The notes: generated by a model from the sequence alone, not told the origin. Shown: positions 48,493 through 60,721, counted from the first letter of the stretch. The stretch: DNA of 64,000 bases from Corynebacterium sp. (GCF_030532195.1 NZ_JAUNLP010000005.1:1-64000), one strand, 5' to 3'. A program made the numbers and translations.

Positions 48493-48630
48493 TTAAGCGG
48501 ACAGGCGGGCACGGCCCTTGCTGCGGCGAGCTGCCACAACGGCGCGACCGGAACGGGTACGCATACGGGTACGGAAGCCGTGCACGCGTGCACGACGGCG
48601 GTTATTCGGCTGGAACGTCCGCTTCGACAC
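48493..48630 (-). CDS. rpmH: 50S ribosomal protein L34
   Basis: 45 residues, GTG start ([20 protein letters not shown], the L34 signature), very basic throughout. It sits in domain III of 23S rRNA near the exit tunnel. The GTG follows a gaaactcaaggagtgtcaacc ribosome site. It is the first gene leftward of oriC. Confidence 0.96.
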   Translation of the reverse strand: MSKRTFQPNNRRRARVHGFRTRMRTRSGRAVVAARRSKGRARLSA

Positions 48631-49377
48631 GGTTGACACTCCTTGAAACTCAAACGACCACGAGCCTGCGCACAGCACACCGCTTTTGCTTGACGACGTT
48701 CACTGCGAACGCGTGCGCGGCGGTGGGCCAGTCGCATTCCCGTGATGCACGGAAAAATTACTTTGCCGACAGATTAAAGACTAAAAGCGTCCTGTCGGGT
48801 CCAAGCCTTATCTGTCCTGTCTCATGGGGGACATGAACGACGAAGACTGATGCGCTCGGACTCATATCTCAATGGATATGAAACACCCAGATAGGGTACG
48901 TCGAATCCCGCTGGAAATTCAAATCAACACGCCGAATTCATCTGGGATTAAATATTTTCCAGAAATTTCTCGCTACGCGGTGTGACCTGTGGAAACAGAT
49001 ACTTGTGCACTGCATTTCACAGGCCGTTTTACCCCTGAGCTGTGGATAACTCTCTCCCCTTGCATAACAGCGAACTGGGAAAACAGGACATTTACCTAGG
49101 TAAACGCAGTCTAGGGGAGTGTTTTTCATTGTGGGCAAACTGTGGATAAGCTGTTAATCAATTAGCAGCAAAGTTTATCCACAGGTGTGGACAAACATGT
49201 GGAAGCCCTGCATGAGGCCTATACGCGCTTGTGCAGAAATCACCCACAGGACAAATTACAAAAAATAGCCCCCAAATGGGAATACGTGGCACCTCTCGCC
49301 ATGCAAAAACCGCTCCACAGGGCATGCTGCACAGATAAGTTTGACATCGAATTGATTTGTAAGAGGACATCCACACA
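48631..49377. other. Origin region, rpmH–dnaA interval
   Basis: A 747-bp non-coding interval. It carries DnaA boxes at 49041–49049, 49141–49149 (both TGTGGATAA) and 49175–49183 (TTATCCACA), and a one-mismatch TGTGGACAA at 49186–49194. It also holds the promoters of rpmH (left) and dnaA (right). No coding sequence is seen. Together with the dnaA–dnaN gap it forms the origin. Confidence 0.85.
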
Positions 49378-51132
49378 GTGAGCGAACAACCAGAATTGCC
49401 AGGCGGACTCTGGGAGCAGGTAGTTTCCATCCTGACCTCGCCAGAGGGCGCGCCGGAGTTGGGCATTGCGCCACTCCGGCCGCCCCACAAGGCGCTGTTG
49501 CGTTCGGTTACGCACACGGGAGACTTTCCGGGATTTTTCCTGCTCAGCACTCAGTCACCAGTGGTCCAGGCACTTGTAAAAGAGGAGCTCAAGACCACAA
49601 TTGAGGCGGTGTTGACCTCTCTTACGGGCGAGGAGTTGGAAACTGTTATTACAGTTGCCGATCCCGCCGACGAGGCTGAGGACAACCAGGCACAGCAATC
49701 GCAACCACAGTCGCATTCCGCTTCCTCACCGCAGCCGCAGTCCCAGCAGCAGGCTCAGTCCCCATCCCCATCGCCGGCCCCGGTTTCGCGCTCTCAGCAG
49801 AGTCATCAGGTGCATCAGCCGCAGACCGGTGGCCGCAGCTATCCTTTCCCCAATGCCAGCCCCGCTGATTTCGGACATACCGAACAGGCAGGTCAAGGCA
49901 GTTCACAGCAGTCGGGGGCTCATTCGGCACAAGGCACATCGCCACATCGCGGTGCACACACCCCAGTTGATTCCATGGCTCAAGGCCTGGCACATTCCGC
50001 TGCCGATAAGCCTTTGACCATTGCGGATCAGCGCCAGGTGGCCAGCCCATTTCGCTCGGATAATCATGACACCCTGGACGAGATGAGCAAGCCTTTCGAG
50101 GAGCCGACGCTCAACCCGAACTACACCTTCGAGACCTTCGTTATTGGTCCGCAGAACAAGTTCGCCGCTGCCGCTGCCGTAGCTGTGGCAGAGTCACCGG
50201 GACGTACGTACAACCCGCTGTTTATCTCCGGCGGCTCGGGCCTGGGTAAGACACACCTGCTCCACGGCATTGGCCACTACGCGAAGCATTTGTACCCTAA
50301 CCTGCGGGTTCGCTACGTCTCTTCGGAAGAGTTCACCAACGACTTCATTAATTCCGTGCGTGACGACGCCCAGGAATCCTTCAAGCGTCGCTACCGCGAT
50401 TTGGACATGCTCATCATTGATGACATCCAGTTCTTGGAGGGCAAGGAAGGTACGCAGGAAGAGTTCTTCCACACGTTTAACGCTCTCCACCAGTCCAATC
50501 ACCAGATTGTGCTGTCGTCGGACCGTCCTCCGCGGGAGCTAAAAACCCTGGAAGATCGTCTGCGCACTCGCTTCCAGTGGGGCCTGAATCCTGACCTGCA
50601 GTACCCGGATTTGGAAACGCGTATTGCAATTTTGTCGAAGAAGGCACAGCTGTCTGATTTGGTCGTGCCGCACGACGTTCTGCAGTACATCGCGGAGAAC
50701 ACCTCATCATCCATTCGTGAGCTCGAGGGGCGTCTGCTGCAGATCAGCGCCCACGCTTCCATGATCAATGAGCCCGTGACCTTGAAGTTTGCCCAGGAAA
50801 TCCTTGGTGCAGACGAAATTGAGGTGCAAATTACTCCGGAAATCATCATTTCGACGACTGCGGACTACTTCGATCTCACCGTGGCCGATTTGGTCGGTCC
50901 GGGTAAGACGCGTCCGGTGGCTCATGCTCGCCAGATTGCGATGTACCTGACTCGTTCCTTCACTGAGCTGTCGCTGCCATCGATTGGTCGGGAGTTCGGC
51001 AATCGTGACCATTCAACGGTTCTGCACGCTGAACGCAAAATTATGAAGGAAATCCAGGAAAAGAAGCCATCAAAGGACCAGGTCAACGACCTGACTACGC
51101 GGATTAGAGACCGCGCCCGCGGCACCAACTAG
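49378..51132 (+). CDS. dnaA: Chromosomal replication initiator DnaA
   Basis: 584 residues, GTG start. Domain I (about 1–90) binds partners such as DnaB. Domain II (about 95–225) is long and Gln/Ser/His-rich. Domain III has Walker [16 protein letters not shown] near residue 285 and Walker B LIIDDIQF. Domain IV ends with the DnaA-box reading helix in [18 protein letters not shown]. It opens oriC. It precedes dnaN across a 510-bp gap that carries more DnaA boxes. Confidence 0.98.
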   Translation: MSEQPELPGGLWEQVVSILTSPEGAPELGIAPLRPPHKALLRSVTHTGDFPGFFLLSTQSPVVQALVKEELKTTIEAVLTSLTGEELETVITVADPADEAEDNQAQQSQPQSHSASSPQPQSQQQAQSPSPSPAPVSRSQQSHQVHQPQTGGRSYPFPNASPADFGHTEQAGQGSSQQSGAHSAQGTSPHRGAHTPVDSMAQGLAHSAADKPLTIADQRQVASPFRSDNHDTLDEMSKPFEEPTLNPNYTFETFVIGPQNKFAAAAAVAVAESPGRTYNPLFISGGSGLGKTHLLHGIGHYAKHLYPNLRVRYVSSEEFTNDFINSVRDDAQESFKRRYRDLDMLIIDDIQFLEGKEGTQEEFFHTFNALHQSNHQIVLSSDRPPRELKTLEDRLRTRFQWGLNPDLQYPDLETRIAILSKKAQLSDLVVPHDVLQYIAENTSSSIRELEGRLLQISAHASMINEPVTLKFAQEILGADEIEVQITPEIIISTTADYFDLTVADLVGPGKTRPVAHARQIAMYLTRSFTELSLPSIGREFGNRDHSTVLHAERKIMKEIQEKKPSKDQVNDLTTRIRDRARGTN

Positions 51133-51642
51133 CCCTGTGCCACCGGGAGGCGGAAAACTTGTGATTAACTGGCGTTTTTCCGTGCACAGAGCTGTGGATA
51201 ACTAACAAAAAATGTGGATAGCCAGGGAGTCCGAAAATTTATCCACAGATGGCGATAGTTATCCACAGTTAGACGCACTAGTTATCCACAGCTCGAAACC
51301 CGCGGCGACCAGCGCCAATCATGTAATTTCACAATGTGCACACCCCCTATTACTACTCCCGACTTTAAAAATCTCTAGAAACTTTTAGATAAAAGGGGTC
51401 CTGCGTACAACTGCCCGAAAAACGTTGCTAGAGCGCCGATAGGCGCGACAGCAATGAAAAAATCAGTTTTGTAATTACGGGAGTACTTAAGGCAGTAAGA
51501 CGGACACTTAGTAAGCAATTTCTAGGTGGAGCAGCGAGCGTCCAGTTCTCTGCAGTAGAGTTGTACGATGGAATCTTTGTAGTTTCAGATTGCAAGTACT
51601 TATTGCAGGTACTTTCAGTAATTGACCGTTGGTGGAGGAACG
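51133..51642. other. oriC interval, dnaA–dnaN
   Basis: A 510-bp non-coding interval. DnaA boxes: 51193–51201, 51239–51247, 51259–51267 and 51282–51290 (all perfect) and 51213–51221 (one mismatch). An AT-rich stretch from about 51335 to 51520 follows and may be the DNA-unwinding element. The dnaN promoter lies in the last part. No gene is seen. Confidence 0.85.
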
Positions 51643-52833
51643 ATGGAGCAGACCGAAGTCCGTATTCGCGCGGCCAAGGACGATCTCGCGGGTGCGGTGA
51701 GCTGGGTTGCTCGCAACCTGCCGGCTCGTCCTACTCAGCCAATTCTTCGAGGCATGATTTTCCTCGCAGATGACAATGGTCTACAGCTGGCTGGTTATGA
51801 CTATGAGGTCTCCACTCAGATTCGCATTAGCGCTGAGGTTGATGAACCTGGTCGCTTCGCTGTCAACGGCAAGTTGGTCTCCGACATCGTTTCCAAGCTT
51901 CCTAATAAGCAGGTAGAGCTTCACTTCGATGGCACGAAGGTCATCGTTCGCTGTGGTTCCTCCCGTTTTGAGCTGCCGAGCCTGACACTGGAGGATTACC
52001 CGCAGCTGCCAGAGGCTCCGGCTGCCACCGGCACCGTCGACGCCGCACTGTTGGCTGAGGCCATTAGCCAGGTTGCTGTGGCCGCAGGCAAGGATGAGTC
52101 GCTGCCGATGCTGACCGGTATCCGTATGGAGACCGAGGGCAATGAGGTCACTCTGGCCGCCACCGATCGTTTCTGCCTGGCTGTTCGCAACTTCGAGTGG
52201 GAGCAGGTTCCAGAGGGCGAGACCAAGCTGCTTATCCCGGCCAAGACTTTCGCGGAGACTGCCCGCACCCTGGACACTAGCTCGTCTGAGCCTGTGACCT
52301 TGGCTTTTGGTGACGGCACCGATGGCCGTGAGGTCGGCTCCGAGGGGCTGCTGGCAATTTTGGCCAGCCCGCGTCGTACCACCACGCGTCTGCTTGATGC
52401 GGAGTTCCCGAAGTTCCGTCCGCTGCTGCCCAAGCAGCACTCCTCCATGGCAGTTGCTCGTGTGGATCAGCTGCAGGATGCAATTCGTCGTGTTTCTCTG
52501 ATGGCCGATCACGGCGCGCAGATTCGGATGGATTTCTCTGACGGCCAGGTTGTCCTGTCTGCTCACGGCGACGAGGTCGGTCACGCTGAAGAGACCGTGG
52601 CCTGTAACTTCTACGGTGAGCCACTGCTGATCGCCTTCAACCCGCAGTACCTGCTGGAGGGGCTTAGCTCCGTGCGCTCGCACCGTGTGTTGCTTGGCTT
52701 CACGCAGCCGTCGCGTCCGGCGATTCTCATCCCGGAACCGGAGGTCGTTCCGGATGCCGACGACAACGGCCTGTTCCCAACTCCGGAGACGGACTTCACC
52801 TACCTGCTGATGCCCGTGCGCCTGCCGGGTTAG
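51643..52833 (+). CDS. dnaN: DNA polymerase III sliding clamp
   Basis: 396 residues from ATG 51643, which follows ggtggaggaacg; a further start at 51622 would add seven residues. Three β-clamp folds of about 120–130 residues each, ending in MPVRLPG, the conserved C-terminal signature M-P-[V/M]-R-L. It tethers polymerase to DNA as a ring dimer. It is followed 12 bp later by recF. Confidence 0.97.
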   Translation: MEQTEVRIRAAKDDLAGAVSWVARNLPARPTQPILRGMIFLADDNGLQLAGYDYEVSTQIRISAEVDEPGRFAVNGKLVSDIVSKLPNKQVELHFDGTKVIVRCGSSRFELPSLTLEDYPQLPEAPAATGTVDAALLAEAISQVAVAAGKDESLPMLTGIRMETEGNEVTLAATDRFCLAVRNFEWEQVPEGETKLLIPAKTFAETARTLDTSSSEPVTLAFGDGTDGREVGSEGLLAILASPRRTTTRLLDAEFPKFRPLLPKQHSSMAVARVDQLQDAIRRVSLMADHGAQIRMDFSDGQVVLSAHGDEVGHAEETVACNFYGEPLLIAFNPQYLLEGLSSVRSHRVLLGFTQPSRPAILIPEPEVVPDADDNGLFPTPETDFTYLLMPVRLPG

Positions 52834-52845
52834 TCTTTTAGGGCT

Positions 52846-54039
52846 ATGCATATTCGGTATTTGTCCTTGCGCGACTTTCGCTCCTGGCCGGAGCTGGAAG
52901 TCGAGTTCACGCCTGGAATTACCGTCTTTACCGGGCAAAATGGCTATGGCAAAACCAATATCGTCGAGGCCGTCGGCTATCTGTCCACGCTCAGCTCGCA
53001 CCGTGTGTCAACCGATGCGCCGCTGGTGCGTTCTGGGGCACCGTCGGCACGCGTCTCTGCGACGGCAGTCAACGATGGGCGCGAGCTGACGGCGCATCTG
53101 CTGATTAATCCGCACCGCGCAAATCAGGCGCAGATTAACCGCACACGTCTGAAATCGCCGCGTGAGCTGCTGGGAATCGTCAAGTCTGTCTTCTTCTCGC
53201 CCGAGGATCTCACGTTGGTTAAGGGGGATCCCGCGGCGCGGCGTCGCTATATCGACGATCTGCTTGCTTTACGACGTCCCGCTGCTTCCGGTATCCGCAT
53301 TCAGTACGACAAAATTCTTCGTCAGAAAAATGCGCTGCTGAAGTCCGCCGCCAGCACCTTGCGCCGTGGTTATTCTTCCGCGGATGGTCAGGCAGCAATG
53401 GCCACCCTGGACACCTGGGATGCACAATTAGCCCAGGTCGGAGCGGCATTAATGGCAGCTCGCATGGATCTCATCGCCGAGTTGGCCGACCATGTCAGCC
53501 AGGCGTATGCCACGCTTGCGCCGCATTCGCGGCCTGCCTCGATTGCCTATGCTCCGAAGCTCTCCGGTCCGGACGGTGAATCCGCAGAAAACCTGCCCAG
53601 CGAGCCCGAACTGCTCGAGGCACTGTTGCTCACTCGCATGGCCGAGCGTCGCACCGCCGAAATTGAGCGAGGATCCTGCCTGGTCGGACCACATCGCGAT
53701 GACCTCGGCCTCATTCTCGGCAACGATCCTGCCAAGGGCTTTGCCAGCCACGGCGAAACGTGGTCCTTTGCACTCGCTCTGCGCCTTGGCGCCTACTTTT
53801 TGTTGCGCGCCGATGGTCCGGATCCGATTTTGGTGCTTGACGACGTCTTTGCGGAGCTCGACCGGCATCGTCGAGAAGCCCTCATGGAGATTGCGCATCA
53901 GGCCGAACAGGTGCTCATTACCTCTGCAGTGGGTGAGGAGCTGCCACAGGCACTGGTGGAGGACACTTCGGTGGCTCATCACACTGTGACGGTGGCACAA
54001 ACTGAGCAGGGCCGGATCTCGCTGTTGGACGAGGCGTGA
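52846..54039 (+). CDS. recF: RecF recombination/repair ATPase
   Basis: 397 residues. It has the Walker A motif [18 protein letters not shown], the ABC-type signature near [21 protein letters not shown] and Walker [15 protein letters not shown]. It loads RecA at single-strand gaps with RecOR. It overlaps the next gene by four bases, so coupled translation is likely. Confidence 0.96.
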   Translation: MHIRYLSLRDFRSWPELEVEFTPGITVFTGQNGYGKTNIVEAVGYLSTLSSHRVSTDAPLVRSGAPSARVSATAVNDGRELTAHLLINPHRANQAQINRTRLKSPRELLGIVKSVFFSPEDLTLVKGDPAARRRYIDDLLALRRPAASGIRIQYDKILRQKNALLKSAASTLRRGYSSADGQAAMATLDTWDAQLAQVGAALMAARMDLIAELADHVSQAYATLAPHSRPASIAYAPKLSGPDGESAENLPSEPELLEALLLTRMAERRTAEIERGSCLVGPHRDDLGLILGNDPAKGFASHGETWSFALALRLGAYFLLRADGPDPILVLDDVFAELDRHRREALMEIAHQAEQVLITSAVGEELPQALVEDTSVAHHTVTVAQTEQGRISLLDEA

Positions 54040-54707
54040 CAGGTATGGTTGGTCGCATGGAGCCCGAGAACGCGCAGAATGAGGAAAGTGACCTGATCAG
54101 CGGTACTTTTTTCCGCATGCGCGAGGCCGCCAAGGAAGGCGGACACAAGCTACCGAACCTGCAGCGACCGCCGCGGAAGAAGGGCAGCTGGACCGGGTTT
54201 GATGCTCGGTTGCCGGTAAAAGCGGCAGAGTCGATTGTCGAGGACGTCGATAAGCAGCGTGCACGTCAGGCGACGGTGCGAGACCGCGCCGGCACGGTGA
54301 TTCCGCCGAGTCTGCTGAAGGAGGCGGGGATTCGTCTCTACCGGAAATATGATCGCCGACCTGCGCCGATTGGGGCAGTGCTGAATAAGGCGATTGTCGA
54401 TCGTGGCTGGCAGCTCCACATTGCGCACGGTGTGATTATGACGGAGTGGGAGTCGATTGTCGGCAAGGTTGTGGCCGATCACTCACAGGTGCGTGAGTTC
54501 AAAGACGGCACGCTAATTGTTGAATGTCAGTCGACGGCGTGGGCAACACAGCTGCGGTTGGCGCAGCGGCAGGTGCTCAAGTCGATTGCTGAGCGCGTCG
54601 GCGATGGCATTGTGGAGGAAATCAAGGTGCTGGGCCCGAAGGCACCGAATTGGCGTAAGGGGCGACTGCACATTGAGGGCCGTGGACCCCGCGATACATA
54701 CGGGTAA
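54036..54707 (+). CDS. dciA: DciA-like helicase-loading protein (DUF721)
   Basis: 223 residues from GTG 54036; ATG 54045 and 54057 are also in frame and have comparable upstream sites. The C-terminal half ([70 protein letters not shown]) is the DUF721 domain, which in mycobacteria and proteobacteria binds DnaB and promotes its loading. It lies between recF and gyrB as in other actinobacteria (Rv0004). Confidence 0.9.
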   Translation: MTGMVGRMEPENAQNEESDLISGTFFRMREAAKEGGHKLPNLQRPPRKKGSWTGFDARLPVKAAESIVEDVDKQRARQATVRDRAGTVIPPSLLKEAGIRLYRKYDRRPAPIGAVLNKAIVDRGWQLHIAHGVIMTEWESIVGKVVADHSQVREFKDGTLIVECQSTAWATQLRLAQRQVLKSIAERVGDGIVEEIKVLGPKAPNWRKGRLHIEGRGPRDTYG

Positions 54708-54825
54708 ATGGTCCACAGAAAGTCAGCGGTAGGCGAAAAACTGCGAAATTTGGACTTTTAAGCCAATGAGGTCTCTCCACAGTAGGGGACTACGTGGGGT
54801 AAGATGTGAGGGGAGAATATCGGCA

Positions 54826-54890
54826 GACGGTTGAAATCACGCTACCTAGCGTGAGATTGAGTACTTCAAGCATCAACCGTCGGCCTGTTT
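54826..54890 (+). promoter_or_regulatory. Structured leader upstream of gyrB
   Basis: A 9-bp perfect inverted repeat (54826–54834 with 54873–54881) encloses an inner 8-bp hairpin (54837–54854, only two unpaired bases), and a tgttttt tract follows. It lies 60 bp before the gyrB start. It could be the terminator of the dnaN–recF–dciA transcript or a leader attenuator of gyrB. Confidence 0.55.
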
Positions 54891-54934
54891 TTCGCGCGCT
54901 CAAGCATGTGGCGCGGGAAGAGAAGTAAGAATAG

Positions 54935-56989
<2,055 letters not shown>

Positions 56990-57057
56990 TTGCACGTTTA
57001 ATTTCCGGCTTGTCGGTTTTACTGACAACCTCGAGTACAGCCATTAATGTTTAGGAA

Positions 57058-57978
57058 ATGGAACATACTCGAGGTGTCATGGTCGACGGGGAACCATCGG
57101 TTAAGCCCCGTATTGTGCAGCAACCATTGCCGGATGGCTCGATGACCCCGATGGCACTTCGGTATCCCGAAGGTTCGCCTCGGGGCATTGTCATTATTTG
57201 GCCAGGTTTTGGCATGGGAGCGCGGTATTACCGACCTATTGCCCAGGAGCTGCAGCGCCGCGGTTTTTGTGTGTTGACCTCGGAACTTCGTGGCCAGGGC
57301 AACCAGACTGCGGTGGCCACCCGCAGCCACACATGGGGTTACCACGATTTGGCATCGGTGGACTATCCGATGGCTGTGTCGCGTGCTCGCCAGGAGTTTG
57401 ATCATGTGGCAGCCGGTTCCGGCGAGAAGGTAGGGGAGCCCGCGAAGCTGCCGGTGTATTTCCTCTGCCATTCCATGGGCGGCCAGATTGCCTCGCTGTA
57501 TTTAGCCAGGCCAGATGCGGATATCGCAGGTGCGGTGATGGTGGGCTCCGGCACGCCGCATTACACATGTTTCACGGGAAACGAGTACAAAAGACTGCGT
57601 TTTGGTGCTCCGGTGATGGAGATTGTCTCGCAGATTTTAGGCTATTGGCCAGCGGGCAAGATTGATGTGGCTGGCTATGGGCGTCAGGCCCGCAATCATG
57701 TGGTGGAGTGGGCGCGATTCGCCCGAACCGGACAGTTGCGGCCTAAAAATGCCGATATTGATTATGCTGCGGAAATGCAGAAGGCGACCACGCCAACGCT
57801 GCTGCTCAACTGCGGTGGTGACCGTGATTGTCCGGCGGCTTCGGCACAGGAACTTATGCGGATGCTGCCGAATGCGGCGCAGTATGAGTTCATCGAGCAG
57901 CGACTTGGTCACAATCGTTGGGCTCGTGAGCCGAAGGCTGTAGTTGATCGGTTCGAGCGATTTATTGCGGAAAATTAA
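57058..57978 (+). CDS. Alpha/beta hydrolase (serine lipase-like)
   Basis: 306 residues. The nucleophile elbow HSMGGQIASLYLA (G-x-S-x-G type, with Ser in SMGG), an oxyanion region GIVIIWPGFGMGARYY, a probable acid CGGDRDC and the terminal LGHNRWA provide Ser–Asp–His. It resembles monoacylglycerol lipase/lysophospholipase-like hydrolases. No signal peptide is evident. The first ATG is 57058; ATG 57079 is also possible. A sequence near-matching parS (two mismatches) falls within the gene at 57568–57583. Confidence 0.82.
   Translation: MEHTRGVMVDGEPSVKPRIVQQPLPDGSMTPMALRYPEGSPRGIVIIWPGFGMGARYYRPIAQELQRRGFCVLTSELRGQGNQTAVATRSHTWGYHDLASVDYPMAVSRARQEFDHVAAGSGEKVGEPAKLPVYFLCHSMGGQIASLYLARPDADIAGAVMVGSGTPHYTCFTGNEYKRLRFGAPVMEIVSQILGYWPAGKIDVAGYGRQARNHVVEWARFARTGQLRPKNADIDYAAEMQKATTPTLLLNCGGDRDCPAASAQELMRMLPNAAQYEFIEQRLGHNRWAREPKAVVDRFERFIAEN
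57568..57583. promoter_or_regulatory. parS-like sequence in the hydrolase gene
   Basis: TGTTTCACGGGAAACG matches parS at 14 of 16 positions, with one central mismatch that breaks the palindrome; binding is doubtful. Confidence 0.3.
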
Positions 57979-57996
57979 TCCGGAAAAGAATTAATC
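57964..57996 (+). terminator. Terminator between the hydrolase and phospholipase genes
   Basis: An inverted repeat of the last bases of the hydrolase gene (TTGCGG…ATTAAT with ATTAAT…CCGCAA) is followed by tttttct-like sequence. AT-rich, so moderate stability. Confidence 0.5.
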
Positions 57997-58041
57997 CGCA
58001 ATTTTCTTAGGCGTAATCTACGGTTCTTACCGTGGATTGTT

Positions 58042-59982
58042 ATGGCAACAACACCTAAAAAAATATCCGAATTTTCTCGTCGGCATTTCCTTCAGACTGC
58101 CGCGGGCGTGGGCGCGGTCACCGCGGCAAGCACACTTCTGCCACCATCACTGCGCCACGCGCTCGCACAGCCTCGACCGGCCGGCTCTCTTGACCAGATT
58201 GAGCATGTCGTTGTCTTAATGCAGGAAAACCGCTCTTTTGACCACTACTTCGGCACATTGCGCGGCGTCCGTGGTTTCGACGATAATTCGGCTCTACCAG
58301 GTGTTTTCAATCAAGACGGCATCAATCCGTACCTCATTCGCAATGCGGCCAACCGCGGTGAGCTCTCCGTGGAATACATTGCGAGCCTGCCACACGGTTG
58401 GACGGATGGTCAGCTCGCCTTGAACGGTGGACGCTGTAATGGCTGGATCAAAGCCAAGGGCAAGGGCACGATGGCGTGCTATGACCGCCAGGACATCGCG
58501 TTCCAATACGCGCTCGCAGAGACCTTCACAATCTGCGATGGCTACTTTTCCTCCATGCCTACGTCGACAAGCCCTAACCGTAACTACTTGTTCTCCGGTG
58601 ATACCCAAGCGGAGCCGTTCGGGGGAGTGGCGGTGGGCAATGCCGCGTACTCGCCGACGCACTCTGGCTACAAGTGGCGGACGTACGCCGAGGAGCTGAC
58701 GGATGCTGGCGTGCCGTGGCGCGTCTACCAGGAGTGGGATAATTACACGGACAATAATCTGGACTTCTTTGCCTCGTTTAGGGATATCGGCCGCAAGGTC
58801 ATCAAAGATGCGGATCTGCCGGGGCTCGATCTGACTGGTTTCTACGAGATTGCGCAAAAGCTGGGCGAGGGTGAGCAGCGCGACATGATTGGGCGGCTGA
58901 ATGCGGCTGTTGAGAAGCTGCCGCAGGGGCAAAGGGATGCCTACGACCGCGCGCTGTATCGTCATGATCCGGGCACACTCGCCGATGCTTTTCGACGAGA
59001 CGTTGAAACCGGCAACCTGCCCAAGGTCTCCTGGATTGTGCCATCGGCCGCGGAGAGTGAGCACCCAGGCGCATCATCTCCTATTCAGTCGGCGAACATT
59101 ACCTACAAGTTGCTCGATGCGTTGGCCTCTAATCCCGAGGTGTGGAATAAGACTGTTGTCCTTATTAACTTCGATGAGTTCGACGGTTACTTTGACCATG
59201 TCGTTCCGCCGCTGCCGCCGAAGAACGAGCCAGGGGAGTGGTACCTGGGCAAGCCGAAGGGGCTTGGCTTCCGCGTGCCGATGACTGTTATTTCGCCATG
59301 GTCAGTCGGTGGCTTGGTCTCGTCGGAAGTCTTTGACCACACCTCGGTGGTGCGCTTTTTGGAACAAGTCACTGGTGTTGGATGCTCGAATATCACCGAT
59401 TGGCGTCGTCGAATCTGCGGTGACTTGGTGTCCACTCTGGACTTTTCGGCCTCAGATGGATTGCAGCTTCCCGAGCAGCCCGGTCCGGTACCGGAGTTTG
59501 TGAAGCGCTGGGAAGCTGAGCCAGCCGGCGACTTTCCGCACCAGGAGGAGGGGCAGGCGACTGCGCTGCCCACGCCATATCAGCTGCACGCATACCTTCA
59601 AGGTGACAAGTTGGTGCTGGTTAATAGTGGTCAGCGTGATGCGGTCTTCGCGGTCTACAGTGGCAAACGCGTTGAACATCACACGGTTCGTGGGGTCTTG
59701 GAGCTCAAGCTTGGATTGCTGGACCGCGAATTGACTGTATGTGGCCCCGACCGATTCCTGCGGGTATTTAGCAAGCAGGCGGGGACCCTGCCGGAAGTCA
59801 CGCTTGACCATGAGGCGGGCTTGGTGATTGTCGATGGGCAGGACCGAACTGCAGGCTATGTCCGCGACCGCTGGTATGAGTTCGAGCTGACTGGCGAGGA
59901 CGGTGTTCGCGCTTATTACACCGGTCGGTTGGAGTCGGGGAAGCGTATCCCGACCAGCCCATTTGTTAGGTCTCGCGATTAA
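58042..59982 (+). CDS. plc: Phospholipase C, Tat-exported
   Basis: 646 residues. The N-terminus (SRRHFLQTAAGVGAVTAAS) has the twin-arginine motif and signal. The phosphoesterase domain begins LDQIEHVVVLMQENRSFDHYFGTLRGVRGF and has the metal-binding NFDEFDGYFDHVVPP; after residue 500 come two small C-terminal β-domains (DUF756-type) like those of phosphatidylcholine-hydrolysing PLCs. It likely cleaves phosphatidylcholine or sphingomyelin outside the cell. It lies between gyrB and gyrA. Confidence 0.9.
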   Translation: MATTPKKISEFSRRHFLQTAAGVGAVTAASTLLPPSLRHALAQPRPAGSLDQIEHVVVLMQENRSFDHYFGTLRGVRGFDDNSALPGVFNQDGINPYLIRNAANRGELSVEYIASLPHGWTDGQLALNGGRCNGWIKAKGKGTMACYDRQDIAFQYALAETFTICDGYFSSMPTSTSPNRNYLFSGDTQAEPFGGVAVGNAAYSPTHSGYKWRTYAEELTDAGVPWRVYQEWDNYTDNNLDFFASFRDIGRKVIKDADLPGLDLTGFYEIAQKLGEGEQRDMIGRLNAAVEKLPQGQRDAYDRALYRHDPGTLADAFRRDVETGNLPKVSWIVPSAAESEHPGASSPIQSANITYKLLDALASNPEVWNKTVVLINFDEFDGYFDHVVPPLPPKNEPGEWYLGKPKGLGFRVPMTVISPWSVGGLVSSEVFDHTSVVRFLEQVTGVGCSNITDWRRRICGDLVSTLDFSASDGLQLPEQPGPVPEFVKRWEAEPAGDFPHQEEGQATALPTPYQLHAYLQGDKLVLVNSGQRDAVFAVYSGKRVEHHTVRGVLELKLGLLDRELTVCGPDRFLRVFSKQAGTLPEVTLDHEAGLVIVDGQDRTAGYVRDRWYEFELTGEDGVRAYYTGRLESGKRIPTSPFVRSRD

Positions 59983-60349
59983 ATTCAGAACTTACTAAAT
60001 CCACGGTTTCCTGAAAGTCAACCTCCTCGCCGTTAATGGTGAGGAGGACATGCGCCAACATTGCCGCCAGTGTGGCATTGCCGAAATTCAATGGTTTCAC
60101 GTGAAACGTTGTAAAAGCGATGGCGCGGGCTGCTGCTGAAAATGTAGAAAAATTGCGATGACCTGCGGTAATGCCGGAGCTGGCGGCGGAAATTGCACCA
60201 ATGCCCCACGGCCGAATGAGTGTAGCGTTGGTCAATTCGGACACGTTAGACACCAGCTCGTCGATTACTGCAAGAATGGCCGCTTCGCTCAGTGACTGCA
60301 CCTTTGGCATGTGTTTCGGCATGTGTGAGGTCTTTTTCGGAGTGCTCAT
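59966..60349 (-). CDS. Doc/Fic-like toxin homologue, probably degenerate
   Basis: 127 residues, overlapping the upstream antitoxin-like gene by four bases (ATGA). After a short basic N-terminus, AILAVIDELV… and LIRPWGIGAISAASSGITA align with the start of Doc toxins (…RDxGLLxSAxxRP…), and ARAIAFTTFHVKPLNFGNATLAAML… with the Fic/Doc loop HPLxDGNKRTAW followed by ING. The catalytic His is replaced by Lys, the Asp by Phe, and the Lys/Arg after GN by Ala/Thr. So either a pseudo-toxin or a changed enzyme. The parS core at 60094–60107 encodes FHVK here. It also overlaps the plc stop by 17 bp. Confidence 0.65.
   Translation of the reverse strand: MSTPKKTSHMPKHMPKVQSLSEAAILAVIDELVSNVSELTNATLIRPWGIGAISAASSGITAGHRNFSTFSAAARAIAFTTFHVKPLNFGNATLAAMLAHVLLTINGEEVDFQETVDLVSSEFNRET
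60093..60108. promoter_or_regulatory. parS site within the Doc-like gene
   Basis: GTTTCACGTGAAAC (60094–60107) is a perfect 14-bp parS core; the two outermost bases of the 16-mer differ. It overlaps the toxin's active-site codons. Confidence 0.85.
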
Positions 60350-60576
60350 GCGCGGACCTTCGGGTTGCTTCGCGTGCCGCTTAACTTTCGAAGTAGCGCC
60401 ATGTCCGTATCAATCACGCTGGCAGTAATTTCACGGGCTTGGCCCTGCTGGACGGCGCGAGCGGCGGCCGATTCAATTGCGCGAATAACCGCCTCGTGTT
60501 TGGATACACCCTCCATGTTGGCTAGCAGTGCCAACGCTGTGTCTTGCTCTTTTGTCAGCCGCAAGGTCATGGCCAT
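60346..60576 (-). CDS. Ribbon–helix–helix antitoxin-like protein
   Basis: 76 residues from ATG 60576 (gcgaaaggggcaacacac upstream). The first half, MAMTLRLTKEQDTALALLANMEGVSKHEAVIRAI, has the β-strand then two helices of the CopG/Arc fold, which binds DNA as a dimer. The remainder would contact a toxin. The gene overlaps the Doc-like gene by four bases (ATGA), the usual antitoxin–toxin coupling. Confidence 0.75.
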   Translation of the reverse strand: MAMTLRLTKEQDTALALLANMEGVSKHEAVIRAIESAAARAVQQGQAREITASVIDTDMALLRKLSGTRSNPKVRA

Positions 60577-60721
60577 GTGTGTTGCCCCTTTCGCTACTTT
60601 CGCTGAAATAGTGGGGAAGTGATACCACAATGGTATCGAAAAGTTGCACACTGCGTCGTAAAGCGGGCGTGAAAGGCCTGTAGAATGGTTGCGAACCTCT
60701 TTTTAGAAAAGGAAGCAGTCA

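Noticed and set aside
51781..53001. Open frame opposite dnaN (406 codons)
   Set aside because: Covers dnaN and the start of recF on the wrong strand; no ribosome site.
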